22,682 bases of DNA from Lasiodiplodia sp. COLG20. Lineage: Eukaryota > Ascomycota > Dothideomycetes > Botryosphaeriales > Botryosphaeriaceae. Every line of letters begins with the position of its first letter. Position 1 is the first letter of the stretch. Shown here piece by piece: positions 8,509 to 17,590 of this stretch. The position numbers and the translations under genes were made by a program. A model generated the notes under the pieces. That model saw nothing but the letters and a program-made list of their open reading frames with translations, made no database searches and was not told the DNA's origin. The stretch is from the NCBI GenBank assembly GCA_009801085.1, contig VNWV01000071.1, positions 1-22,682 of the forward strand, given 5' to 3'.

Positions 8509-10440
8509 AGAGATACCGAAGGTCGGGAACTGGGCTGTAGAGAGCGGAACAACATTCGAGACAGAGACATGAAGCTGATCCACTTCACCCGGGTCAGCAG
8601 ACGGAGGGATTCGCCCCAAACACCGTCAGTGTTCTCATGGACTGAGATAATAGATAGTGAGTAGGTAAAGGTTCTGGAAGTCCTGCTGGACAACTAGCTC
8701 ACCATAGTACCCTACGCCACCAAAGTTACTAGCAGGGCAATCACGCAGTACTTGGCGATCAATAGACTGAAAGGCGTCAGCCCAAGAGGAATGAGACAAC
8801 TATACCAGGCAACCGTTATCCCCCATTACCGACTATGCGGCGTCGGCATGGTACGGCCTGGGAAGACTGGGAGTGGGAAAACTGGTACGGCACCTGGAGA
8901 GAGTCCAAAATCCGGGCGCACAGGCCATCACAGGCGCTTTTTCCACGGTAGCCCTACCAGTCGCCGAGGGAGAGGCATGCCTGGCGCCGGTCGACCTTCG
9001 TTACGGGCGAAAGTGCCAAAACACTTGACAAGACTGTATACACTTCCATCAGACAATCCAGTAACTGACTGCATCAAGCGCTTCCCTAATCAAGGGCAAG
9101 TATACCCCTCTCCGTTGAGAAGAATTTGGGATCACTACGGAGGCCTCATCGCTCCTGAAATAGCAGCCCCCATGGAAACCATCGTACCACGGGCTTGCCC
9201 ACCATGGGAACAGAGTATCATGCCAGAAATCGTCGTATTCAACAGGGATAGTGCCATTGCCCAGGCGCAGACCCTACCGTCCGCTGATACTGTCTTTATC
9301 AACGGGTCATGCAGACACGGGCTCTGCGGCGCAGCTGCAGTTCACCCGACCAAAACTAGGGGCTTCAAACCCATCAGAAAGGGACAATGGAACGGACTCA
9401 GAGTATATCCGCACTGATGGCGGAACTACAAGCTGTAGTATTCGCACTGGAATGGTCAATTCAAAGTCCGCGGCAGACATATGTGCCAATCCTAGGTCGC
9501 ATATTGCGCACTTTCTGGGTGGTTACGGATAGCAAAAAGGCATTCCAACGTCTAGAGACATCCTATGCTAGCCTTTTCAGGGCAATATCTAGTCAATAGA
9601 GCATGCGAGCTTATCGTCAGGACACAATTTAAAGGAGCGGCGGTCAAATTTGTGTGGGTGCCAACCTACAGCGGACTCGCAGGAAACGAGGCAGCACACT
9701 CAGCTACCCAAAAGACACGATGCCAGGCCTGCGGCCGACAATCGATAAGCGCGATAGACGACGGGCAAGGGAAACCATTGAGATACTGGTAAGGCAAAGA
9801 CTGCACCTGGAACGAAAGGAAGCAGCGGCAAAATCTAGCCCATGGGGGAGATACACGCGCAAGCTGGACGGGGCGCTCCCGGAGTAACACAAACTGTGGC
9901 TATACAACAACCTGAATGTAGAGAGTGCAGCTATCCTTATCCAATGTAGAACTAACCATAGCTTCCTCGGGTCGCTCCTTGTCCACCTACAGTAAGAGGA
10001 GACTAGACAGTGCGAGTGTGGACAGGGAACATAGACAGTGCGACACATTCTTCTGATATGCCCGCTGTGGCAATAGGCACTCAGCGAGCTCGCAGTTGCG
10101 ATAGGTAAAAAGATAAGGCGACTTTTCATTCATGCTTGGGAGGTGGAGCAGGAGGCAGGATTGACAGACTGGGAAACCGGTCGATGGGCTAAAAAAGCGG
10201 TGGGAGCCGGATCTGCGGGTAGTCAAGGCGGTGATTCAATTCCTGCAGTCGACTGCACGGCTGTCCGGCCGGGGTAGAATTGTTGGGGTGGTACAGCTGC
10301 CGCACGATCATTAAAACGGAGGTAGGCTGAGAAGTGAGGTAAGGCAACAGCGGATGAATAACACGGCAAAGTACGGACGGCTTCTATGTCTCAACACACG
10401 CAGTGCCGTACATGCAGAAGAGAGAGACACTAGGCCAATC
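8509..10440 (+). mobile_element. LINE retrotransposon fragment (Tad/I type), RT to 3' end
   Basis: The fragment begins inside the reverse-transcriptase domain (KLIHFTR about 8570, the conserved strand late in LINE RTs) and continues through GVSPRGMRQLYQATVIP (8773 on), the thumb/connection region typical of fungal LINEs. An RNase H domain follows (about 9283-9720) and then a CxCG...TVRHILLICPLW zinc finger (about 10013-10072). The 5' part (endonuclease and most of RT) is missing, as is usual for truncated LINE copies. Several frameshifts and stops show that it is dead. The 3' end is approximate: similarity fades near 10440 and no poly(A) or short tandem tail was identified. Confidence 0.85.
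8752..9890 (+). pseudogene. LINE RT-RNase H polyprotein remnant
   Basis: The longest open piece (8752-9417) covers the end of the RT and the linker, including LRAKVPKHLTRLYTLPSDNP, and reaches the first RNase H motif, FINGS. After a frameshift, 9387-9599 gives ALMAELQAVVFALEW (second acidic position) and VVTDSKKAFQRL (third). 9565-9792 gives VKFVWVPTYSGLAGNEAA, the final motif. Two conserved positions are changed by transitions: the first Asp of the DGS motif is Asn, and the His of VPxHSG is Tyr. Earlier parts also alternate frame, for example around 8830-8900. The changes fit RIP-type decay. The product would be inactive. Confidence 0.8.
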
Positions 10441-10634
10441 AAAATTTAAGTCCCGTCCTATGTCCTGATCCGCTGTTGGCGTGCTCGCCAATAATGTTCG
10501 GCCATGTGGGCGCATACTGTCGTATGATTTTGATTTACCCCGCACTTTTTTCTAGTACACACCCGCAAAGCTCCACTTGACGTTTCTGGGGACCAATTTG
10601 TTAATGCCTTGAACCCATCCGAAACCTTTGCACC

Positions 10635-11317
10635 ATGGGATCTGTGCGCAGAAGGAAGAACAAAGAGTATTATGCCGTCATTAGTGGGCGCATTGACGGG
10701 CCTACGATCTTTTCTTCGTGGTACACTACACGAGAGCCGTAATTTATACCATGCTGATTCGATTTTGATAGGGGAGACGCGCACCCGCGAGTAACGGGCT
10801 GTTCTGCTACTCACAAAGCCTTTTGTACGATTGAAGAAGCCCGCGAGTATATGGAGATGAATAGAATCTTCGACTGTAAGGAAATTATCAAAGACACGGC
10901 ATTGGGAACCACACCGGAAAGAAACTGTATGGCTTATTATGCGGTTGCTCATGGAGCAAATCCTGGCGTCCGTCGTGTCTGGTAGTATGTTATTCCTACA
11001 GCTACTTGCCAACAAAGATGCTTACCTGACGTAGTGGAAACACGGGTGCGCTGGATGAAATCGACGAGATACCTGGCGCCTGTCACAAACGGTTCAGAAC
11101 CGAATCTCAGGCAGCAGCATTCATCGAGGACTGGAAAGAGTCATTTGCAGAGGTATGGCGTCGGGAGATCAAACAAGGACTTGATCAAGGTCTTAGACCT
11201 TGGGATATGAAAGTGAGCATAGGGGCACTGTTACATGAGGGAGGTGCAGAAATGCTCGTGGAGAACCTTTCAAAGCAGTTGGACGAAAGGCTTGAGCTAG
11301 CGGAAGCTGAGCAGTGA
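10635..11317 (+). CDS. Protein with two RNase H1 N-terminal (viroplasmin-like) modules, three exons
   Basis: Exons 10635-10720, 10772-10981 and 11035-11317 give 192 aa with frame kept through two introns of 51 nt (GTACAC...GATAG) and 53 nt (GTAGTA...CGTAG). The start is CACCATGG. The first module, residues about 11-56, reads EYYAVISGRIDGPTIFSSW, then GCSATHKAF; the second, about 82-133, reads MAYYAVAHGANPGV, then GACHKRF. This YYAV-xGxxxG-Ixx-W...G-x-HK-x-F layout is that of the RNase H1 N-terminal domain, which binds RNA:DNA hybrids and dsRNA. No catalytic RNase H domain follows; the C-terminal third (about 134-192) is charged and helical. In the second module the usual Trp is Cys (residue 99, spanning the splice). 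The gene lies between a LINE and a Fot1-type transposon, so origin from an element is possible, but introns and an intact frame favour a host gene. Confidence 0.75.
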
Positions 11318-11591
11318 ATGAAGTCAGCGAAGGCCAGCACTAGTCTAGGTCCGATAATACAGAATGGGCTGCATGAGATACGATTGCGCTAATTTAGGGC
11401 TGTAATGTCCTCCATTAACACACAAGAGACGTCCTGTACGCATTAACACGCCATTCATCCACTACCATTCTAGCCTGATATCGCTGAATCGTAAAAGCCT
11501 CAAAATAGGAATTAGGCGGCGAAACTATTTATTGATTTCTGGTTGTTCTCCTGGCTAATAAGTACCGTTAGATACGTATAGCCAAAACATC

Positions 11592-11659
11592 AACGTATTC
11601 CATAAGCGAGATGGCCACATAAGCGAGATGGCCACACAAGCGAGACGGCCACTTTCCAC
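11592..11659 (+). repeat. Left terminal inverted repeat with three 17-bp units
   Basis: After AACGTATTC come two identical tandem units, CATAAGCGAGATGGCCA at 11601-11617 and 11618-11634, and a variant, CACAAGCGAGACGGCCA, at 11635-11651, then CTTTCCAC. The right end has only two units, so one was gained or lost here. Subterminal repeats of this kind often bind the transposase. Confidence 0.85.
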
Positions 11660-11741
11660 GAACACCCATCGATCAAGTCCTGGCTTTTCTACCACAACAC
11701 AGCAAACATACTACAATTTCACTTTAATTCAATAGCCTAGA

Positions 11742-13384
11742 CTACTCTACAGTCCTTTGACAGGTGCACGCATTATGGCCGGGTTTGCCGCAAATTCTAC
11801 AGCGTCGAACGTTCGTACGAGCCCCGCCTACACGACTACCATTCTGGTGCATTTCTTGCTCTATCTGCCCATCGACGTCTTTTTGATCCAACAAGCCCTG
11901 CGCATCCTGTATAGCAAGTGATCCTCCACGCCGCACGCGTGTTTTCCTTGCCCCCGGGCGCTTGCTCAATGCTTCGTTGGCCTTGCGAAGTGAGGAGCTC
12001 TCTGCGCGGAGAAGAGCCACCTCGTGCATTATGGCCTTCGTACCCTTTGCAAGCTGGTTGATAGCACTGAACATTGAGGTTGACGAGCTATTCTGATGGT
12101 CGGAAATGCGAGTCTTGATCAGTTCTGACTGTGAGGCGGCCTCCCGGGCGCTGTGCGGCGTCTTTGAAACCCAGGGTTGTGCCGTGTTAGGCTGGGAGCT
12201 TGGAGGAGTCGGGGTCCGAAGCCGCACATCTAGCTTGGAAAGCACTCTCTGTGGATTGCACGGCACGAGCCCAGGTCCTGCAAAGCCACCTCGCACGTTT
12301 TCTTCCGTCATTGAAGCAAAAAAGGCTGTGCGGAAGGCGCAAAGAAACTCGAGCTTGCTTACGTGATTGATGTGCGTGCGCATCAAGTCCTCGATTTGAC
12401 GACCGTACGCCTGCTTTAGCGGCCCAAAGCAGCTGACATCTAATGGCCGGAGGTAGTGCGAAGAGTGCGGGGGCATACAGAGCCTGATAATGTCATGCTC
12501 TTGGCAGTAGAGCTCAAAAGCGGTCGAGTGGTGGCTTTCGCGGCCGTCGAGTACCAGCAACCGATACTTGCCTTTTGTTCGAGCTGCTGTATGGCGATCG
12601 AAGTGCTTGATCCAATCGAGGCCTATTCCGTTCGTCATCCAGCCATGATCGGATGTCGCAATAACCCAATCTGGTGGCAGATCGCACTCCGTGTACCAAT
12701 TGGCGAGGTGGTGTTGAGCCGCGAGGACGATGAACGGAGGGATGGGCCAGCATTGAGAGCCAATGCCTTGGATAACCGTTGCCCACTCCCGATTGCCAGG
12801 CTGGGCTAGCTTGGCTTTGCCACGGTCGTCCGAAGTGGTTACCACCATGCCTGCGGAGATAACGCCCATCATAAACCCAGTCTCGTCAAAGTTGAAGAAA
12901 TCCTCGTCTAGTACACCGAACTTGGCTTTCACCTTTTCCACCAGCGAAAACCACTCGCGAATCACCTTTGGATCTTCGCATTTAGCCCTCTGGTAGTCGT
13001 ATTTGCGAGGAAAATACGTGCGCAGCTCTGTTTGGCGCTTGACAAAGTTGGAGGCCCAGTGCTTGCCGCCGCATGGCGCGTCGCGTGCGCGGAGCAGTTG
13101 GTTGGCCATATCCTCCACACCGCGCAGCCTGGGAGGAAACGAACGCGTAGATAGCCCGAGCACATGGTTAGTTATAGTTTTCTCTTCCAGATCCGTCAGC
13201 TTGCGCGAGTTGGCTGGAATATCGCGTCGTGCAGGCTTGCCGACGCGTCGGTTTTGCGTCGGTTTTGCAGTATTGAGCGCTGCACGTTGTAGATCTTTGC
13301 CGCGGCTCTTACGCTCAGAATTTGGTCTTTTCGGAGAGCTTCGAGGGCTAAGCTGATCCTGGTTTCGTGTTGAGTGGAATCCAT
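11742..13384 (-). pseudogene. Fot1-like transposase, one frameshift
   Basis: The start is taken at ATG 13384 (MDSTQHETRISLALEALRKD); a further in-frame ATG at 13447 lies within the terminal repeat. The N-terminal helix-turn-helix (psq type, SVRAAAKIYNV) is followed by a frameshift near 13256, a CENP-B-like DNA-binding part (RDIPANSRKLTDLEE, FPPRL), then the DDE_1 core: NFDETGF, LDGRESHHS and LRPLDVSCF, the last two Asp being separated by 35 residues. LDGRES departs from the usual LDGHGS. A coiled-coil region (LLRAESSSLRKANEALSK) precedes a C-terminal CCHC zinc knuckle, CRICGKPGHNACTC. The frameshift is a perfect 11-bp tandem duplication. Counting one copy only, the ORF is 544 codons including the stop. 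Confidence 0.92.
13245..13266 (+). repeat. 11-bp tandem duplication that breaks the transposase
   Basis: GCGTCGGTTTT occurs twice in a row (13245-13255 and 13256-13266). The shift of 11 bases separates the N-terminal frame (ending in a stop near 13196) from the frame of the catalytic domain. Confidence 0.9.
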
Positions 13385-13432
13385 TGTTCGTGGTGGAGGA
13401 ACTGGTGTTGTAGGTAGAAGAGGCGCACCGCG

Positions 13433-13483
13433 GTGGAAAGTGGTCATCTTGCTTGTGTGGCCATCTCGCTTATGGAATACGTT
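13433..13483 (-). repeat. Right terminal inverted repeat with two 17-bp units
   Basis: This is the reverse complement of the left end: GTGGAAAG, units at 13441-13457 and 13458-13474, then GAATACGTT. It has two units against three on the left. The inner unit has diverged slightly. Confidence 0.85.
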
Positions 13484-13821
13484 ATATGTCTTTTATTTGT
13501 ATACCAGCTATCCTTCGCGAAAGAAGAAGTGGTGGCTATCTACTACCTCGGTAAGATGACTATGCAGCTATCTCTATACCTAGAATACTTGCTGTTCGTA
13601 TTATTGTTCGTCGCCGTAGAGACTCTTACCCTTACTACTGCTTATCTTGTTGCTCTCTTGCCTATCTTCACCAGGAGGTCTCTTGGGTACTACTATCTGA
13701 TGCACTCTCACCCTCTGCAACGCGCTTGTATGCAATTTGAGCTGATATCTGCCAAGGCTGTAAACTCAATGTCAAGGCAATAATTTGGAGAGGAACGAAC
13801 CCGAGTCGGTATAGTCGGCCT
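13484..13821. other. Spacer between transposon and protease gene
   Basis: No gene is called. The plus-strand ORF through this stretch is hydrophobic and overlaps the transposon end. The minus strand has a short charged, Ser-rich stretch (RRPPGEDRQESNKISSSKGK) interrupted by stops, perhaps a remnant of another element. The 3' untranslated region of the protease gene should be here. Confidence 0.4.
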
Positions 13822-16657
13822 CTAAGAGCCGGTTGGCTCGAAGAGCTCTGCAATATCCTTCGGTTTCGTTGCAAAAATAGTTGCATCCGTCTTGGCGCAT
13901 AACGGGTGAACGCCCTCTGCCTGGCTGAAAATACCCGTTACGTGTTCACATAAACTTTTCAGCTCCGGGCGTGCGGTGAATAGGTACTGTCCGAAATATT
14001 TAAGCAGCTCCAGATTTTGTTCAAGCAAGCTGAGACTGTCAGCAGATGTCGACATCATGTGTGAGATTTCGAAACATACTCGTTGCTTGAAATTGGCTTT
14101 TCAAGTTTTCCTATAGTTCTAGGCGCGCCAAAATCCCTTAGATTCAGAATGGGTTTCGAGTTTTTTGGAAGAAAAACATCTTGCTGGGCTGCTTGAACCG
14201 GTATAAGAAGCAGCCAGCAGGTGTCGATACCGCTCAACAGAAGCCGCAATTTTCTTGAATACAACAGATGTTTTGTGACCTGGGAATGAGCTTCCTCAGC
14301 ATCGATATGTTTCTGGACTAATAATTCCTCCAGCTCCTTCCTGACCAGTCGATCTGCCGAAAAATTGGGCGGATGATCACCTGTGACGACTTTCGGTTGT
14401 AAGTTGGACATGCCGTTTTTCGTTCTCATCGTGCGCATGTCCTTTCTTCTTACAAGCTTTTCTGGTCCCATCTTGTTTGCTCTCGAAGCCACCGCAGCTT
14501 CAAAACGCTCTGAGTAGGATATCCAGTGGCATAACGTCTCATATCTCGAAAGAAATGGAACAGCAGTAGAGAGTCCATTGATCAAAATATGCAGGTGGGA
14601 AAGCTCCTTCACATCTGCCGATATAGAGGGAGAGTCATGCGGAGGTAATCGGTTTGCCCTATATCTCAATGCATGCTTGAGCTGTCCGAGTATATTCGGG
14701 CTTGCAACCTCACACATGCATTGCAAAACTCGAAGGACATGTTCAATAGGTTGGTCTGGGGCGTGTTCAAAGGCCTCAACGACTCGATCCTCATGAAATC
14801 CCTTCGCCGCGGCGCAAGCACGAATGCAAGGCTTCAACTGTTGGATCTCCCTCAAGCTGAGCCTTGATGGGGTCTTGACGGGAGATCTCATGACCAGTTC
14901 ATAGGACATCCTAAAGATTCGGACTTCGCGACTTTCATTGCGAACCGGAGTATCGGGCCTCTTTCGGGGCAGATTTGTCGACGATAGTTCATCGATTACC
15001 AGATTATTCTCGGTGTGAATAACTCTGTATCTGTCCAAAAAGAGGCATAGGCACAGATATCTCCATTCGTTCAGCCGCCTGGCTGGTTCGACCGGATGAG
15101 CAAACTCTGAGGCGTTGAATCCCCAAGAGGGATATAAAAACGAAACCGCTCGTGATATAACGGCTATCCCACAGCTAGAGCTGTCGGGATCAATGCCGGG
15201 TTCATACAGCTGTGCAGCTTATTTAGCTTTGCCACATGAGACAGTTGGAGTAACTTACCGGCTGAAGATTCGGATCCGACCAGTGGATCAGACATTGATC
15301 CCTTTTGTTGCGACAATTGTTAAGAAAGAGACCGATGTTGTCTGCTAGCAGCTTTCCCTGCTCATGAAGTCGTAAATCAACGCCGAAAATGTGAATCTTG
15401 GATTTCGTGATATCGACGGCCACTAGGACCCAGTGGTTGTTGCGAACATTTCCCATGTCATCCAACGTACCATAGACCACATTGTATGCAATAAATAGAT
15501 GAGTACAATGTTCTGAGTGTCTTAAGATTGGTACTGGTGCATCCGTCGGGACCCACTTGCGGGCCAGGCTGCCTGTCGGATAATTCTGCATGGCCTGGCT
15601 TGCAATCAGTGTCTCAGCCGTTAGAGGAAGTAAAATTCGCAGAGTTTCAGCAATATTGAGGTCGTTCAGCCATTTCCCCGGGAAAAACTGCTCCAGAGTA
15701 CCATCAGGAAGTCTGTGAGCCGAGTTGGCCGCCCTGATGTATGGACTCATACTCTCTAGGGAGTCTAGCAGTGAGAAAGATTTTGCCTGATTTGCGGTGG
15801 TGAAGCCGGAAGAGATTTGAGAGCTTGTAGTAGAGCCACTTGCGATCGGCGCGGTTTCAACAGTGCGGACCGGCTCAAAAGAAGTATCCAGGTCGCTATC
15901 ATGCTCATCTATGGAACGATATGCCCCAGGTGCATTGATCAGCGAATCAGAGTTGACCGTGTCAGAATTGCTGCGGCATTCTGGCCAAGGCACGAGATCT
16001 GGGCTTTCTACAAGAGGTGTCCAGAGCGGATGAGAGTCGCACTGTTCGGGTCCAGCCTTATAATCGGTCGAGAGAAATGATTGGCGGTGCTCCGGCTCGG
16101 CCACATCATGACTCATATTTCCTAGGTATAGCATTGGAAATGAGTCGCATGATCCTACGCCACTGGCGCACGGCACATAGCAAGGTTGATCGCGGAAGCT
16201 GCTGTCATGCGTCGGCTGATTGCGAAGGAAAGCGCTGATGGAATGTTGGTCACCGCTTGGATCTATGTCGATCGCATTGCAGATGTTGACGTCGTGTATC
16301 GCATCGATTCCGAGATCAGCTCCTTCCAGGGCGATAGTACTTCTGTCGTGTCCGTCGTCGTGTGGATTAGCCAGGAATGCCGAAGTTTCGCCTCTGTGCA
16401 GCGGGCGGCTCCGGTTGCTGAAAAATTCCTGCAGCTTTCCTAGGCTCTGAATCACTCTCTCAGCAATCTGCTTCTGCTTCTGAATAAGTGCTTCGGTCCG
16501 TTCGAGCTCGGGCACAGCTGGCGAACTCTCTAGCTGGTTGTGCAGCAGCTTCCGGCCTTGTCAGTCGTACACATATAAGGGATTTTCAACGGCCACGCAC
16601 TAATAGACGTGCATTGAATTCATCAAGTATGTTGTTGTCGATAGGCGAAAGATCCAT
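13822..16657 (-). CDS. Ulp1/C48-family cysteine protease-like protein, four exons
   Basis: Exons 16657-16601, 16548-15259, 15209-14080 and 14035-13822 keep one frame and give about 896 aa. Introns are 52, 49 and 44 nt, with GTGCGT, GTAAGT and GTATGT donors and CTGAC-like branch words. Ulp1-type proteases remove SUMO or related modifiers. Core signs: GKWLNDLNI (Trp about 312), NNHWVLVAVD (His about 391) followed by IHIFGVD (Asp about 410), and DSSSCGIAVI (Cys about 462), which lies just after the second intron. The Gln normally six residues before the Cys is not there, and the His-Asp spacing is slightly long, so activity is uncertain. A Ser/Asp-rich region of some 250 aa precedes the core; about 430 helical residues follow it and match no family I recognise. 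The first junction is the least certain; the start is AACATGG at 16657. Confidence 0.75.
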
Positions 16658-17590
16658 GTTGTGCTGGCCACGTGTTTCTGATTCATTGTAGGAAAGAAAG
16701 CCGAACGACTTGGTAGGGTAGAGCGATTGGCGGCGTTTTTGGCTTTTTTTCTTCTCTGTGCTTGACCCCTGCCTTTGCTTTGCTCTAGCGAAGCCGCCCA
16801 CGGTACCCACAACGATTGCTCGCCACAGGGTCACTTCCTTCATTGTAAGCACCCTGACTTGTGTAAAAGTCATCGCCGGTATCGAATCATCCTTTCCGCT
16901 TGCTGGAATCCGTCCTAACACGAAAATTTTACTGGCGCTCCAGGAGCCGGAACGTGGGCCGCCTGGACGCAGCATTCCTCGTCCAGGCGGCCCACGCTAA
17001 GCCGTGAAGGCTATAGCTCGCCGGTTTATCCTGGCTTGCAGTGAACAGCAGCCATCTGCGACACCTTTTTGAACCCCAAATCACTGCATTTTCGCCCAAC
17101 GCTCGCAGCTGACACAACAAACCCTGCGATATTGCTGCTATTGCCGCAGCCAAGGCAGCGTGACAATGAGATTATTACGCGCAGTACCCTAGGTCGACCA
17201 TGCGAAGTGCATCGATGTTACTTATGCGTCAGCAGTAAGCATAGTATTTGTATACTGGAAGCATTCACATGAGAGTCTGCCAATTGGTTTGGTGTAAAAT
17301 TAATGGAATTTTTAAACAGCGGCCCGTACGTTCGGCCCTTTGTGTTTCAATCTCCTGAAATGATTATCCTTTCTCGCTCCACAGTACATTATCCTTCTCT
17401 TCCTCTGATGTACAAACCGAAAAGCGGAAATTAGAATCAAGTAACGAATAGAACTGGCACAGTCTTGATACAGAACCCAAGCTCGCATATGCTGGAGGGC
17501 ATGGAAAAGAAAAGGAAATAGAAGCCACTTTGGTGGGAAAGGTAAGCGTAGAAATAATCCACCCCTTAGAGAAACAACCGTAACGAAATC
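16658..17590. other. Intergenic region upstream of the protease gene
   Basis: This 0.93-kb spacer between two minus-strand genes should hold the promoter of the protease gene and the 3' end of the dynamin gene. Apart from the perfect inverted repeat at 16953-16996 I see no gene. The ORF at 16586-16975 overlaps exon 1 of the protease in frame, so an earlier start (for example at an internal Met near 16840) cannot be excluded. Confidence 0.5.
16953..16996. repeat. Perfect 17-bp inverted repeat (hairpin)
   Basis: Left arm CGTGGGCCGCCTGGACG (16953-16969) and right arm CGTCCAGGCGGCCCACG (16980-16996) are exact reverse complements around a 10-base loop. It is GC-rich in otherwise mixed sequence, lies about 300 bp upstream of the protease start, and could form a strong hairpin or a symmetric protein-binding site. 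Confidence 0.9.

Larger units (their letters stand above)
11592..13483 (-). mobile_element. Fot1/pogo-like DNA transposon
   Basis: The element is about 1.89 kb, bounded by inverted repeats at 11592-11659 and 13433-13483, with one transposase gene on the minus strand. Both ends start AACGTATTCC inward and contain copies of a 17-bp unit with core AAGCGAGATGGCCA. The right flank ends in TA, the usual pogo-superfamily target; the left flank has CA at the same place, so the TA duplication may have mutated. Gene content, size and the DD35D spacing fit Fot1-type elements of ascomycetes. It is much less decayed than the LINEs nearby, pointing to a more recent arrival. Confidence 0.9.

Noticed and set aside
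10458..11015. 185-aa minus-strand ORF
   Set aside because: It is antisense to the spliced RNase H1-N gene, whose modules are recognisable; this ORF shows none.
11497..11590. Possible third copy of the MITE arm (shared AGCCTCAAAAT and TTTCTGGTTGTT)
   Set aside because: Only two short words match, at different spacing; this is too weak to call without an alignment.
13433..13783. 116-aa plus-strand hydrophobic ORF overlapping the transposon end
   Set aside because: It starts inside the terminal repeat, and its hydrophobicity mirrors a charged Ser-rich stretch on the other strand.
15089..15101. GGTTCGACC resembling a tRNA T-loop
   Set aside because: It lies in protease coding sequence with no cloverleaf around it.
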